Below, in pieces: positions 1-23,921 of a stretch of DNA of 64,000 bases (positions within the stretch are counted from its first letter, which is position 1; the number at the start of each line of letters is the position of its first letter). The DNA comes from Ovis canadensis. Its lineage: Eukaryota > Chordata > Mammalia > Artiodactyla > Bovidae. The position numbers were made by a program, and so were the translations under genes. The DNA is taken from the NCBI RefSeq assembly GCF_042477335.2, contig NC_091263.1, positions 67,326,501 through 67,390,500 on the forward strand, in the 5' to 3' direction. Below the pieces are notes generated by a model. It was not told the DNA's origin and ran no database searches. It saw only the letters and a program-made list of their open reading frames with translations.

Positions 1-3701
<3,701 letters not shown>

Positions 3702-4350
3702 TCACCCTGGTCCATGTTCCCCCCCGTTTCTGAGTCTCACATTAGCTCTGCCTCTGACCTCCCACTCCTACTCAGTGCTGTTTCCTCAATTCCATTTGGG
3801 ATCCACTGACCCTGTGGAGATCCACATGACAGAAAGTGGTAGCAAGAAAGGAACCCTGGATGTTTCCCAGCCTGCTGTTCCAGGCACCTGCATTATCATG
3901 CCTCCTCCTTGGCTGTGCTCTGCCTGCCGGGAAGGAGTGGGTGAAACCATCCCAGCTGGATGGACAGCAACCTGCCAGGTGATGCTTCATGATTCTTTAT
4001 CTACGTCTGGGCATCATCTAACAAAGAAGAGACATCATCAACGGTGCAACAGCATTAGACCTGACACTTTATCAAACCAGTCTGCGTGGTGATTGTTAGG
4101 AGAGACTGAGGAGGCCTCACCGTGTTCGCTTCTGACTCAGTTGTCTGGGTTGGCAGAAGGTCCCCTGCTGCCCAGTGTGGATCCGAGTCCCCATTCTTTG
4201 CCACACAAATCTTCCTGGGGCAACTCAGTCTTGGAACCTTCTTCTCAGTGCTCCAGCGGTCACATGCAAGCTCACCCCAAGTTGTGTTGAGGCAGTTATG
4301 GAGTATGGAGATTTCTGATGTCAGATGAATAAATGTTTATTCTTTTGTGT
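3702..4350 (+). other. PRSS44: 3' UTR of the PRSS44-like gene with AATAAA signal at 4328-4333
   Basis: A single canonical AATAAA lies 627 bases after the stop and is followed by a T- and GT-rich stretch, as expected for a cleavage site near 4350. No repeat was recognised in this UTR. From 4351 to about 4740 I see nothing definable. Confidence 0.6.
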
Positions 4351-4740
4351 TCTGATGCTCTTCTCTCCTTGCAGTTGTGGGGTTGCATATGACATACTCT
4401 GTAGAAAACTAGTTTCTCATTTGGCTAAGAAACTATTCATGGTTCTCATTAAGCTCTAGACAGGGAGGTGAGTCCACACTTACTCATTGATGAGTCTAGG
4501 AATGGTTTTAGCTAGCAGGTTCCTGCTCCCTGTACTCCTATTATAGTTATCAGCATGTCTGTGGGGAGCTTTGTACGCTAATTTCATAGCCTTTGTAGCT
4601 TAGAGTAGAGAATCAAGAGAGACTGGAAGTGGGAGTAAAACTTACTCAGGCAGGGGCATGAGTAATATTATTCCTCCTCCCCTGCTTCTGCTTGCTGGTC
4701 ACCTCCACTTTATTACCAAAGGTCTGCATTCCCATCAATT

Positions 4741-6157
4741 CGGTTCAGTTCAGTCATTCAGTCGTGTCTGACTCTTTGAGACCCCAAGGACCACAGCACG
4801 CCAGGCCTCCCTGTCCATCACCAACTCCTGGAGTTTACTCAAACTCATGTCCTTTGAGTCGGTGATGCGATCCAGCCATCTCATCCTCTGTTATCTCTTT
4901 CTCCTCTCTCCTTCAATCTTTCCCAGCATCAGGGTCTTTTCAACTGAGTCAGATCTTTGCATCAGGTGGCTAAAGTATTGGAGTTTCAGCTTCACCATCA
5001 CTCCTTCCAATGAGTATTCAGGACTGATTTCCTTTAGGATGGATTGGTTGGATCTCCTTGGAGTCCAAGGGACTCTCAAGAGTCTTCTCCAACACCACAG
5101 TTCAAAAGAATCAACTCTTCGGCACTCAGCTTTCTTTATAGTTCACCTCTCACATCCATACATGACTACTGGAAAAACCAAAGCCTTGATTAGACGGACC
5201 TTTGTCGGCAAAGTAATGTCTCTGCTTTTGAATATGCTGTCCAGGTTGGTCGTAACTTTTCTTCCAAGGAGCAAGCATCTTTTAATTTCACGGCCACAGT
5301 CACCATCTGCAGTGATTTTGGAGCCCCAAAGATTAAAGTCTGCCACTGTTTCCACTGTTTCTCCATCTATTTGCCATGAAATGGGACTGGATACCATGAT
5401 CTTAGTTTTCTGAATGTTGAGCTTTAAACCAACCTTTTCACTCTTCTCTTTCACTTTCATCAAGAGGCTCTTTAGTTCTTCTTCACTTTCTGCCATAAGG
5501 GTGGTGTCATCTGCGTATCTGAGGTTATTGCTATTTCTCCCAGCAATCTTGATTCCAGCCTGTGCTTCATCCAGCCCAGCATTTCTCATGATGTACTCTG
5601 CATAGAAGTTAAATAAGCAGAGTGACAATATACAGCCTTGACATACTCCTTTTCCTATTTGAAACCAGTCTGTTGTTCCATGTCCAATTCTAACTGTTGC
5701 TTCCTGACCTGAATACAGATTTCTCAAGAGGAAGGTCAAGTGGTCTGTATTCCCATCTCTTTCAGAATTTTCCACAGTTTATTGTGATCCACACAGTCAA
5801 AGGCTTTGGCATAGTCAATAAAGCAGAAATTAAAGCAGAAATAGATGTTTTTGTGGAACTCGCTTGCTTTTTTGATGATCCAGCAGATGTTGGCAATTTG
5901 ATCTCTGGTTCCTCTGCCTTTTCTAAAACCAGCTGAACATCTAGAAGTTCATGGTTCACATATTGTTGAAGCCTGGCTTGGAGAATTTTGAGCATTACTT
6001 TGCTAGTGTGTGAGATGAGTGCAATTGTGCAGTAGTTTAAGCATTCTTTGGCATTGCCTTTCTTAGGGACTGGAATGAAAGCTGACCTTTTCCAGTCCTG
6101 TGACCACTGCTGAGTTTTCCAAATTTGCTGGCATATTGAGTGCAGCACTTTCACAGC
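4741..6157 (-). mobile_element. BovB (RTE) LINE, 5'-truncated, minus strand
   Basis: The 3' end lies at 4741 (ttcagttcagtcattcagtc in reverse) and the copy extends to about 6157. Minus-strand frames encode reverse transcriptase with the [17 protein letters not shown] block (about 5500) and the downstream LLLGRKVTTNLDSIFKSRDI and VVMYGCE blocks. About 1.4 kb of a roughly 3.2-kb family length is present. The reading frame is broken between 5762 and 5775. Confidence 0.93.
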
Positions 6158-6800
6158 ATCACTTCATGGCAAATAAATGGAGAAACAGTGGAAACAGTGA
6201 TGGACTGTTTATTTTGGGGGGCTCCAAAATCACTGCAGATGGTTACTGCAGCTGTGAAATTAAAAGACGCTTGCTCCTTGGAAGAAAAGTTATGACCAAC
6301 CTAGATAGGATATTAAAAAGCAGAGAATTACTTTGCCAATAAAGGTCCGTCTAGGCAAGGCTATGGCTTTTCCAGTAGTCATGTATGGATGTGAGAGTTG
6401 GACTATAAAGAAAGTTGAGAGCCAAAGAACTGATGGTTTTGAACTGTGGTGTTGGAGAAGACTCTTGAGAGTCCTTTGTACAGTAAGGAGATCCAACCAA
6501 TCCATCCTAAAGGAAATCAGTCCTGAATATTCGTTGGAAGGACTGATGCTGAAGCTGAAACTCCAGTACTTTGGCAACCTGATGTGAGGAACTGACTTAT
6601 TTGAAAAGACGCTGATGCTGGGAAAGATTGAAGGCAGGAGGAGAAGGGGACGACAGAGGATGAGATGGTTGGATGGCATCACTCACTCAATAGACATGAA
6701 TTTGAGTAAACTCCAGGAGTTGGTGATGGACAGGGAGGCCTGGCGTGCTGCAGTCCATGGGGTCACGAAGAGTCAGACATGACTGAGCAACTGAACTGAT
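6158..6800 (+). mobile_element. BovB LINE 3' fragment, plus strand, facing the previous copy
   Basis: The sequence runs from acttcatggcaaataaatgg to gactgagcaactgaactgat, the BovB 3' terminus. It abuts the minus-strand copy directly, so 4741-5386 and 6158-6800 form an inverted repeat with about 770 bases between the arms. Confidence 0.92.
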
Positions 6801-7941
6801 GTAAATCAGTGAAGTTAAAACACAGCCTCACACTGTACACAAAAGTAAAATGGCTTAAAGACCTAAATATAAGACATAACACCATAAAACTCCTACAAGA
6901 GAACACAGGCAGAACTCCCTGAGCTAAATCATACCAATGTTTTCTTTGATCACTCTCCCAGGGCAATAAAAATAAAAGCTAAAGTAAACAAATGGAAGCT
7001 AAGGAAACTTACAAGCTTTTGCACAGCAAAGGAAACCATAAACAAAATGAAAGACAGCCTACTGACTGGGAGAATATATTTGCAAATGATATGACTGACA
7101 AGGGCTTAATTTCCAAAATATACAAACAGCTCATGTAACTCAACAGAGAAAACAACCCAATCAGAAAATGCGCAGAAGACCTACATGGACATTTCTCCAA
7201 AGAAGACATATTGATGGCCAACAGGCACAAGCAAAGATGCTGAACGTCAGCATTTTTAATTAGTAGAAAAACAGAAATAAAAACTATAGTGAGGTATCAC
7301 CTCACACCAGTGAGAATGACCATTATAAACAAAATACACAAAAAAATGCTGGAGAAGATGTGGAAAAAAGGGAACCCTCCTGCACTGTTGGTGGGAATAT
7401 AAATTGATGCAGCCTCTATGGAAAACAATATGGAGGGTCCCCGAAAAACTAAAAATAGAGTTGCCATAATGATTCAGTAGTCCCACTTCTGGGCATATAC
7501 ATGGATGAAACTATAATTTAAAAAGATGTGCACACCCCTGTGTTCATAGCAGCACTATTCACAATAGCCAAGACATGGAAACAACCTAAATGTCCATCGA
7601 CAGATGAATGGATAAAGATGATATAGCACATATATACGACGGATTATACTCAGCCATGAAAAAGAACAAAATAATGCCAGCATTATTTTGCAGCATCCTA
7701 GATGGACCTCAAGATGATTATATTAAGTGAAGTTAAGTCAGAAGAAGACAAATGCCATATGATATCACTTATATGTGAAATCTAAAATATGACACAAATG
7801 AACATATCTATGTATCAGAAACAGGCTAACAGACACAGAGAACAGACTTGTGGTTGCCAAGGAGGGGTGAGGGAGGGTTAGATCAGGAGTTTGGGATTAG
7901 CAGATGCAAACAATTATATATAGAATGGATAAACACGCGGA

Positions 7942-8094
7942 TTTTTTTTTACCAGCTGAGCCACCAGGGAAGCCCAAGAATACTTGAGTGGGTAGCCTAC
8001 TCCTTCCCCAGCAGGTCTTCCCGATGAGGAATCAAAGCAGGATCTCCTGCATTGCAGGCAGATTCTTTACCAACTGAGCTATCAGGGAATCCCA
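7942..8094 (-). repeat. Bov-tA-type SINE fragment, antisense, inside L1
   Basis: It carries accagctgagccaccaggga at one end and a second gattctttaccaactgagct near 8065, so two tRNA-like monomers lie head to tail. L1 3' UTR resumes at about 8095. Confidence 0.8.
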
Positions 8095-8185
8095 CTGTAT
8101 AACACAGGAAATATATTTAATGTCCTGTGATAAGCCATGGTGAAGAAAAAAGGAAAAAGAATGCATCTATATAATCTCTGTACTC

Positions 8186-8393
8186 TGTCACTTGAGTCAT
8201 GTCTGACTCTGCGACCCCATGGACTGTAGCCTGCCAGGCTCCTCTTTCCATGGGATTCTCCAGGCAACACTATTGGAGTGGGTTGCCATGTCCTCCAGGG
8301 GATCTTCCTGACCCAGGGATTGAACCCGTGTTTCTGTGTCTCCTGCATTACAGGGGGATTCTTAACCCACTGAGCCACCTGGGACACTCCATG
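8186..8393 (-). repeat. Bov-tA SINE, antisense, inside L1
   Basis: The stretch holds gtcatgtctgactctgcgac, ggattctccaggcaacacta, cccagggattgaacccgtg and ttaacccactgagccacctg. L1 sequence continues on both sides. Confidence 0.88.
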
Positions 8394-8599
8394 TAATCTA
8401 AGTATCTATATAAATAAATACTTTGGCTGTACAGCAGAAATTAACATAAATCAACTATACCTCAATAAAATTAAAAAAAAGAAGTCACTGAATATTCACG
8501 GGTTAACAAAATAAATTGAACTTCTTGTTCCTATGTCATCCCAATCAGGTGTTCTTGGTCAGCAAGTGGCTTTTCTCTATATTATGTCCTCTCAGCCCT

Positions 8600-8783
8600 G
8601 TGGTTCATGCTTACCTACCTCAGAATTCCCTGGAAGGCTTGTTAAACTACAGATAACTGATTCCACTCCCAGAGTTTTACATCCTGTAGGTTTGGGTGGG
8701 TCTTAAAAATGTACATCTCTTAAGTTCCCAGGTGCTGCTCCTGCTGCTCTGTGGACCACACTTTGAGAGCCACTGCTCTGCAT
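8600..8783 (+). mobile_element. MER5A (hAT-Charlie) non-autonomous DNA transposon
   Basis: The order aggcttgttaaactacagat, ccactcccagagttttacat, ttaagttcccaggtgctgct, gaccacactttgagagccac matches the MER5A consensus remembered from mammals, diverged as expected for an old element. Confidence 0.75.
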
Positions 8784-8960
8784 CAACACAGTAGAGAAGT
8801 CAATCTTCTCTTTACTGCCTTTGCATCGAAGTGGCACACGTCACCTCTCCTCACCTCCTATTAGTGGAACTCATATTCTGGACCGCTGCAGATGCTAGGG
8901 TGCAGAATGTGGTTCCCAAAGCAGCAGGAATCTTGGTTGTCATCGCCCAATCCTGGATAC

Positions 8961-9949
8961 ACCAGTTCAGTTCAGTCGCTCAGTCGTGTCCGACTCTCTG
9001 CGACCCCATGAATGGCAGCACGCCAGGCCTCCCTGTCCATCACCAACTCCCGGAGTTCACTCAGACTCACGTCCATCGAGTCAGTGATGCCATCCAGCCA
9101 TCTCCTCCTCTGTCATCCCCTTCTCCTCCTGCCCCCAATCCCTCCCAGCATCAGAGCCTTCTCCAATGAGTCAACTCTTCGCATGAGGTGGCCAAAGTAC
9201 TGGAGCCTCAGCTTTAGCATCATTCCTTTCAAAGAAATCCCAGGGCTGATGTCCTTCAGAATGGACTGGTTGGATCTCCTTGCAGTCCAAGGGACTCTCA
9301 AGAGTCTTCTCCAACACCACAGTTCAAAAGCATCAATTTTTCGGCAGTCTGCCTTCTTCACAGTCCAACTCTCACATCCATACATGACCACAGGAAAAAC
9401 CATAGCCTTGACTAGATGGACTTTAGTCGGCAAAGTAACGTCTCTGCTTTTGAATATACTATCTAGGTTAGTCATAACTTTTCTTCCAAGGAGTAAGCGT
9501 CTTTCAATTTCATGGCTGCAGTCACCATCTGCAGTGATTTTGGAGCCCCCCAAAATAAAGTCTGACATTGTTTCCACCGTTTACCCATCTATTTCCGATG
9601 AAGTGATGGGACCAGATGTCATGATCTTCGTTTTCTGAATGTTGAGCTTTAAGCCAACTTTTTCACGCTCCACTTTCACTTTCATCAAGAGGCTTTTTAG
9701 TTCCTCTTCACTTTCTGCCAAAAGGGTGGTGTCATCTGCATATCTGAGGTTATTGATATTTCTCTTGGCAATCTTGATTCCAGCTTGTGTTTCTTCCAGT
9801 CCAGTGTTTCTCATGATGTACTCTGCATAGAAGTTAAATAAGCAGGGTGACAATATACATCCTTGACATACTCCTTTTCCTATTTGCAACCAGTCTGTTG
9901 TTCCATGTCCAGTTCTAACTGTTGCTTCCTGAACTGCATACAGATTTCC
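8961..9949 (-). mobile_element. BovB LINE, 5'-truncated, minus strand
   Basis: The 3' terminus is at 8961 (cagttcagttcagtcgctca in reverse). Minus-strand frames encode [19 protein letters not shown] (about 9720) and SKITADGDCSHEIERRLLLG (about 9520), with [20 protein letters not shown] near 9360. About 1 kb long. Confidence 0.93.
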
Positions 9950-10325
9950 AGCTTAAATGTCACTTTCCTAAGGACATCTTCCCTAATTCCCTGGCCTTAG
10001 TGTTCTTTTCTGGTGCTTTCTATATCTTTCCAGAGTCTCAAAACAACATAAACTGAGAAACCCTTCAACGCAAGGGAAACAAGGTTGTGATCAGAGGCTG
10101 GGCGACATGTCGCCAACACCAGTCTGAGGATTTGGATGTGCCTTCACTGGCCAGGTTTGGGGGTACAGTCACCAACTTAGGGCACCTGGGGGTACTTCCA
10201 TGGCACCGGCCACTGAGGAGGCAACGAGAGGCCCAAGGCTCCGCAGTCATCTTCACGGAGCCCGCAGGAGGTGGGCCTACGCGTTGCTGAGCGTTCAGGA
10301 TTCCAGGTGCACCATTGCGCGACAT

Positions 10326-10387
10326 CGACGTCATCACGTGCTGGATGGGCCGTCACGTGTCTGAAGCTCCGTCATGTGCGTCAAGTG
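10326..10387 (+). promoter_or_regulatory. PRSS45: CRE-like site and four TCANGTG boxes upstream of PRSS45
   Basis: CGACGTCA at 10326-10333 is one base from a consensus CRE. TCACGTG (10334), TCACGTG (10353), TCATGTG (10372) and TCAAGTG (10381) follow at spacings of 19, 19 and 9 bases. E-box (USF/TFE/CLEAR-like) and CREM/CREB binding is inference. The cluster lies 75-137 bases before the ATG. Confidence 0.4.
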
Positions 10388-10462
10388 CGGGTGAAGTCGT
10401 CGCGGCGTCCGGGGTTCACGCGCGCTGCCGCTGCTGCCGCTAGAGGCCGCCTCAGGGGCCTT

Positions 10463-18086
<7,624 letters not shown>

Positions 18087-19480
18087 TCTTCGCTCTCCCT
18101 TCTCCATGCTTCGCCTTTGCTGAATGAGGCCAGATCAAGATTAGATCAAGGTCATGGGTCTGTATTCAACAAGAGTCAAGATGGGGAAAAAGTGGCCCCT
18201 GGGACTGAGTCCAGTTTTGGCCTCCTAGTGGGGAGGGAAGTGGTGGATGACTAAGCCTTGAGTGACCAGGAGAAAGGAAGCGTGGCCTAGAAGTGCTCTG
18301 GAATTGGGGATCAGGATAGCAGGGATTAAATTTGTGAAAACATAAGCTGACTCTGTTCTCTTTTCTGGGTGGCCCTGGGGATTGGGGATCGGTGGGTGGG
18401 CAGGGCCTCCTGGAATTAATTCTCAGGAGGCTTCCCAGAGTGGAGACAGTTGTCTTTGCTAAGCCACTTGTGCTGCGGCTTTGGGAAAGGGCTTGGGCCT
18501 GAGGCATCAGTTTTCTCAACTGTAAAGTGGGCGTGAGGGGAGCAACTGAGACATGCACTATAGGTGACAGTAGGAAGGACCTATCATGCTCCAAAATCAG
18601 CTTTCCTTGTTTTTATAACTGGCATATAAAAAAATGATTACAAAAGTCCTGGTCCTGTATTTTTTTAAAAATTAAAAATAATTAAAAGCAATATTTGGAT
18701 TTTTGTTGTGATTTACCAAAAACATTGAGAAATAAACATAAAGATTCCCCCTTGCTCATTAACCCCTCACCAGTAATGCTGCTCCCCTCCTCAAAGGTAA
18801 TCGTTGTTAGCATCCTTAAATATATCAATGATTTTTTAAGCAATTAGACTCATATATCTATTATTAATAACCTACATTAAAGAAAAACTATATGCCTTGA
18901 AAATCTTTCTATATCAATACCTAGAGCTCCTCATAATTTTACATCATTTCATGTGTACCATGTGAATGTGTGTGTGTCGTTTAATTAGCACCAGGTTCTA
19001 GGCAGTTTCTGAACTTGTCTGTATTGCAGCAGTGTTGCCATGAATGCGTTCCTGCACACTTGGGGATGGAGTCGGGGGACACACACGGCGGCATGTCTGC
19101 ACCTGTCTCTTCCTAGGAGTGTCCTCAGGGGAGGCCCATCAAAGGAAACACAAATGTCGTAACCTTGGATGAATACTATTTGTAGAATTTACTCCTCCCA
19201 GAAGCTGAATTAGTGTACATTTATACCTATAGTGTACAAGAATGAATGTTTCTTCTTTTTTACTAAAAATGGATATTTTTAATCTTCAAAAATTTTGCCT
19301 ATCCAGTGGTAGAAAGTTATATCATTGCTGTTTTAATTTGCATTTCCTTGATTGGAAGAATACTTTTTCATGTGTTTATTGAAAAAAAGGCATATCTTTC
19401 CCCTAATAAAAGTTTTGTTCGTATGCCTATTTTAGTAATTATCTTTTTCTCATGGAAGGTCTTTCTCGTTTCTGAATATT
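18087..19480. other. PRSS45 3' UTR and AT-rich intergenic DNA
   Basis: Possible poly(A) signals are ATTAAA at 18325-18330 and AATAAA at 18731-18736. Neither can be chosen with confidence. From about 18600 the sequence is AT-rich and resembles eroded antisense L1 (for example tttaatttgcatttccttga at 19334). Confidence 0.4.
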
Positions 19481-19484
19481 TGTT

Positions 19485-19697
19485 GTTGTTCAGTTGCTGA
19501 GTCATATCCGACTCTTTGCGACCTCATGGACTGCAGCATGCCAGGCTTCCCTGTTCTTCACTATCTCCCGGAGCTTGCTCCAACTCATGTCCATTGAGTT
19601 GGTGATGCAGTCCAGCCATCTCATCCTCTGTCACCCCCTTCTCCTCTTGCCCTCAATCTTTCCCAGCATCAGGGTCTTTTCCAGTGAGTCGACTCTG
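19485..19697 (-). mobile_element. BovB LINE 3' end fragment, minus strand
   Basis: About 210 bases from ttgttcagttgctgagtcat to the cagcatcagggtcttttcca block, which is the BovB 3' terminus in reverse. Strongly 5'-truncated. Confidence 0.85.
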
Positions 19698-19711
19698 AAT
19701 ATTTAGCTTTT

Positions 19712-19996
19712 TGAAAAATCATTTATTTATGGTTGTGCTGGGTCTTCATTGCTGCGCACGGGCTTTCTCTAGTTTAGATGAGCAGGGACTGCTCTTTGCT
19801 GTGGTGCATGGGCTTCTCTTGCAATGGTTTCCCCTGGTGAAGAGCACAGGCTCTAGGCACATGGGCTGCAGTAGCTGTGGTGCTCAGGCATACTTGCTCT
19901 GGGGCATATGGAATCTTCCCAAACCAGGGATTGAACCTGTGTCTCCTGCTTGGGCAGGCAGATTCTTATCCTCTGTACCACCAGGAAAGTCCTGAA
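19712..19996 (-). repeat. CHR-type SINE, antisense
   Basis: It runs from tttatggttgtgctgggtct, through agagcacaggctctaggcac and accagggattgaacctgtgt, to taccaccaggaaagtcctg. It directly follows the BovB fragment. Confidence 0.82.
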
Positions 19997-21985
19997 TATT
20001 AAGTTTTTGTCAATTACTTTACAAATATTTTCCCCAGTTGTTGCCACTTATCTTTTAGAAATATGTAGAATAGAAGGGTAATCCTCTGGTAAAGACTTCA
20101 AAAATTATTATTGAATGAAGTCAGTCAGTCTTTATTTTCTTTAAGAATTTTGGCACTTGCTTAACTTGGCCTATTCCACCTCCAGATTATAAAGCTGTAT
20201 TCACATATTTAATATTTTGATAAATTTGTTTTTTATGTATAACTGTAATCCATTTGAAATTTGTTTACGTGTAGTGTGAGGTCAACCTCTAACACTATTT
20301 ACTGTAGAGTCCATCCTTTTCCTGCTGATTTGAATGTCCACATTTATAATAACAAAATTCCAATATATTTGTGGGTAGATTTTTTTGAAATCTCTGTTAT
20401 TTCCCACTAATCTCTCTGTCCCTGGGCTAATGCTATACTGTTTCAACCAGCTTTATGTTATGTTTTGTTAAATGGTAGCAAAAGCTCTCTTCTTGAAAAA
20501 AAAAAACAGCTTAATCTACAAAGTTTGCCTTTCTTATAAACTTTATAATCTGTCAGTTTTCATTAAAATTTTTTCTTTAATATTTTTCGTTAAAAATATT
20601 ATTGGTATTTGAATTAAAATTAAATACACAGACTAACTTGAGGAAGATTGTCATTTTTACGGTATTGAGTTCCTAACCAGAAATATAATATACGTCTCCA
20701 TTCATTCAGCTCTTCATGGATGTCTGGAAAAATACTGAGTTTATTTCTGAGTAGTTTACAAGTTTTAAATATGTTTTTTTTTAGGAATGGTATCTTTTCC
20801 ACTACATTTATAAAACTCCATGTATTAGGTATTTTAAAGCTGTTGATGGATTAAAAGCATAATGATCTTGATTTCTGGTCATCTTGCAAAACTGTGTATT
20901 TAATTCAGTGGTTTTTCAGTGATTCTCTTGACTTATTTTGGGGTAATCAAATTACCTAAAATAGTCACAGCTACCTCTTGTCCGTTTTGAAATTGACACC
21001 ATTTATTTCTTTTGCTATCTCATTGCTGGAGACTCTAGCACAGTATGAATTAGTAGCAATAATGGTGGGAGTATATGTGCTGAATTCTTCTTTTATTCAT
21101 TTCATAGATACTTATTGGGACTTTCCTCTGTGTGAGGCACTGTTTTGGGCCCTGGTGACACAGTTGTGAGCTATTAAGATATTATTTTTATTAAATTTGT
21201 GCACATAATGAAATACGTTACTAGATTTCCACTAGATTGCTTAGGTAAATTTATAATATTCTTTGGATTCATTTTTCTACCATTTTGTTTAGAATTTTTG
21301 TTCCAGTGTTTGACTGGCCTACAGTTTTCTTTTTTTGTTCCACTCTTGGTATCATTACTATACTGGCCTCTTAAACATGTTGAGGAGCTTTCTAGTATTT
21401 TCCTGTGCCCTACAGCAGTTTGTAAAACACCAGCATTATCTGTTCCTTACATTTGATAGATAGTAAACATAAAATTCACTGGGCCTGATGCCTTTTCTAT
21501 GGGGTAGATCTTTGACTCTAAAAAAAACTTTCATAGTTATTGGCTTAGTTGGATTTCCTACCTCTTTTTGTATTAATGTTAGTAAAAAAGAAAGCAATTT
21601 AGCGTAGATTTTAATATTTCAAATTGATAAGAAAATTTGGACCTATGGCTCCTTTCCTATTTTCAGTTGTTACTTACATGTGTACTCTGTCAATTTTCTT
21701 AATTATTAAAGATTAGATTTACCAAAGTTTTGTCTATTTCATAGGTATTTTGAAAAAACCCCCACAAAACCTGATGTAGTATTACTGGTTAGCTTTATGG
21801 TAGCCATCCTTCCTTCATGTTACTGCAGATCCAGACAGCAGCTCACACTCACTGCCATGTTGCTCATCATGTTCAGGGAGAGGCTGTCACACTCCCAGCT
21901 CCAAAGCTGGGTGGCTCATTGGCTTGATCTAATTAGCATAGCCAGCGCTCAGCCACCTGATCCCAAGTGGGTTATCCCAGTCAGC
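19997..21985. other. AT-rich intergenic DNA with eroded antisense L1
   Basis: Phrases such as ttttccccagttgttgccac and tttggcacttgcttaacttg suggest eroded L1 3' sequence in reverse. A fragment near 21090-21170 (gatacttattgggactttcc) resembles an ancient L2/MIR-like repeat. No gene seen. Confidence 0.4.
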
Positions 21986-21987
21986 AT

Positions 21988-22640
21988 AAGGTATGGTCCC
22001 ATTACTTCATGGCAAATAGATGGGGAAGCAGTGGAAATAGTGTCAGACTTTATTTTTTTTGACTCCAAAATCACTGCAGGTGATGACTGCAGTCATGAAA
22101 TTAAAAGATGCTTGCTCCTTAGAAGAAAAGTTATGACCAACCTAGATAGCATATTAAAAAGCAGAGACATTACTTTGCCAACAAAGGTCCGTCTAGTCAA
22201 AGCTATGGTTTTTCCAGTAGTCATGTATGGATATGAGAGTTGGACTATAAAGAAAGCTGAGTGCCGAAGAATTGATGCTTTTGAACTGTGGTGTTGGAGA
22301 AGACTCTTGAGAGTCCCTTGGACTGAAGGGACATCCAACCAGTCCATCCTAAAGGAAATCAGTCCTGAATATTCATTGGAAGGACTGATGCTGAAGCTGA
22401 AACTCCAATACTTTGGCCACCTGATGTGAAGAACTGACTCATTTGAAAAGACCGTGATACTGTGAAAGATTGAAGGCATGGGAGAAGGGGATGACAGAGG
22501 ATGAGATGGTTGGATGGCATCACTGACTCAATGGACATGAGTTTGAGTAAACTCCAGGAGTTGGTGATGGACAAGGAGGGCTCACATCCTGCAGTCCATG
22601 GGGTCGCAAAGACACACGACTGAAAGACTGAACTGAGACC
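21988..22640 (+). mobile_element. BovB LINE 3' fragment, plus strand
   Basis: The translated text DFIFFDSKITAGDDCSHEIK then [20 protein letters not shown] and VVMYGYESWTIKKAE matches BovB, ending at the gactgaactgagac terminus. About 650 bases, 5'-truncated. Confidence 0.92.
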
Positions 22641-23920
22641 TGAGAGGAGAGAAATACATCCTCTCTCTCTTAATGTGGATGATGAAGCAGAAAGATACTG
22701 GCCACCATTTTGCAATAAGGGGACTGACTCACAATGAAGTTGCCGTCACTGAAGTGAGGAGGCAGAAATTTCAAGCCTGTTTAAGTGAACGTTTTACTTG
22801 GGAACTCCTAAATGGTACAAACTGCCTTTTGATTTCAGTGATCAAATACCCTTCCTTTTGTTTATGTCATTAAAATTCTTTTAGTAGTCCAGTGTTCCCC
22901 TCTGGGGGGCTTTATTTTATTGTTCTTTTTCTGACTTCTTGAGTAGCATGCTTAATTCATTCATTATTTTTGGTTTCTGATATTTTCAGTTAATTCCATA
23001 AAATTTCCTGTGAGTCTCACTTTGGCCTCATTAGATATTTGACCTCATTGTCATTCATTTCTATATTACTTTTTAATTTCACGCTGTATTTCTTACTTAA
23101 CCCAAGAGTTCTATCTGTGTGTTGTTTAATCTCCTGACAGATAGTTTGGGAAAGGGATAGGAGAATTTATTGAGGTTTTCTTTGTGCCTAGTATTTGGTA
23201 ATTTTTATTGAATATTTCGTATGTGTGTGAAATAAAATTATGTGTTTTGAAACAGAGTTCTAGCTATAACTGATTGCATCAGGTTTGTTGATTGTGTTAT
23301 TCAAATCCTCTCAACACTTCAGATAGTTTATATCTATAAATCTGTTGATTTCTGAGAAGTTTATCATGAGAATTAAGACTATTTCTTTTTTGGAAGGTAA
23401 AGAACATTTATTATTTTTAAAAAATCAATGGGAGTATTGGTAGATAATGATACTAAAAAATTCTACAACTTAGGGGAAACTTAGAGATTGTTTTATTATT
23501 CTTTCATATTATGCATTTTAAAAGTTTTACCTGATAAAGAATTTATATGTGAAAAAGATGACATCTATAAAAACATATATATAGACAGGTACACCCACAT
23601 TTGGGAACAAAGACTATCTATTTCCTTCTGCAATTCTAGCTTTATTTTTTAAAGTTGTATTGTTAGGAGTATAAGATTCATGCCTACTATACCATCTTGG
23701 TGGAATATATATTATCAGTGTAAAATATACCTGTTATTGCATTTAATATTTGTTTTTTACAGAAATCCAGATCATAGAGTTCAGTCCTAACTCTGCTGTA
23801 ATAATTGATTAGAATATAATTTTATATTTTGTATGTGTTTCTTATAAATTTTCCGGGGGGTTATTTTGTACATTCTACAATTTCTTGCTTCAAATATTTA
23901 ATTCATTTATTTTCATTCTT
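22641..23920. other. AT-rich intergenic DNA, probably old L1
   Basis: No gene recognised. Phrases such as ttttaatttcacgctgtatt and gtttaatctcctgacagata resemble antisense L1 ORF2 text. Boundaries cannot be set by eye. Confidence 0.35.
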
Positions 23921-23921
23921 T

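Larger units (their letters stand above)
6804..8482 (+). mobile_element. L1 LINE 3' end (ORF2 end and 3' UTR), plus strand, split by two SINEs
   Basis: Typical L1 ORF2-end text is present, such as gaggtatcacctcacaccag and tggaaacaacctaaatgtcc. It ends at ctcaataaaattaaaaaaaa near 8482. SINEs at 7942-8094 and 8186-8393 interrupt the 3' UTR. Confidence 0.88.
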
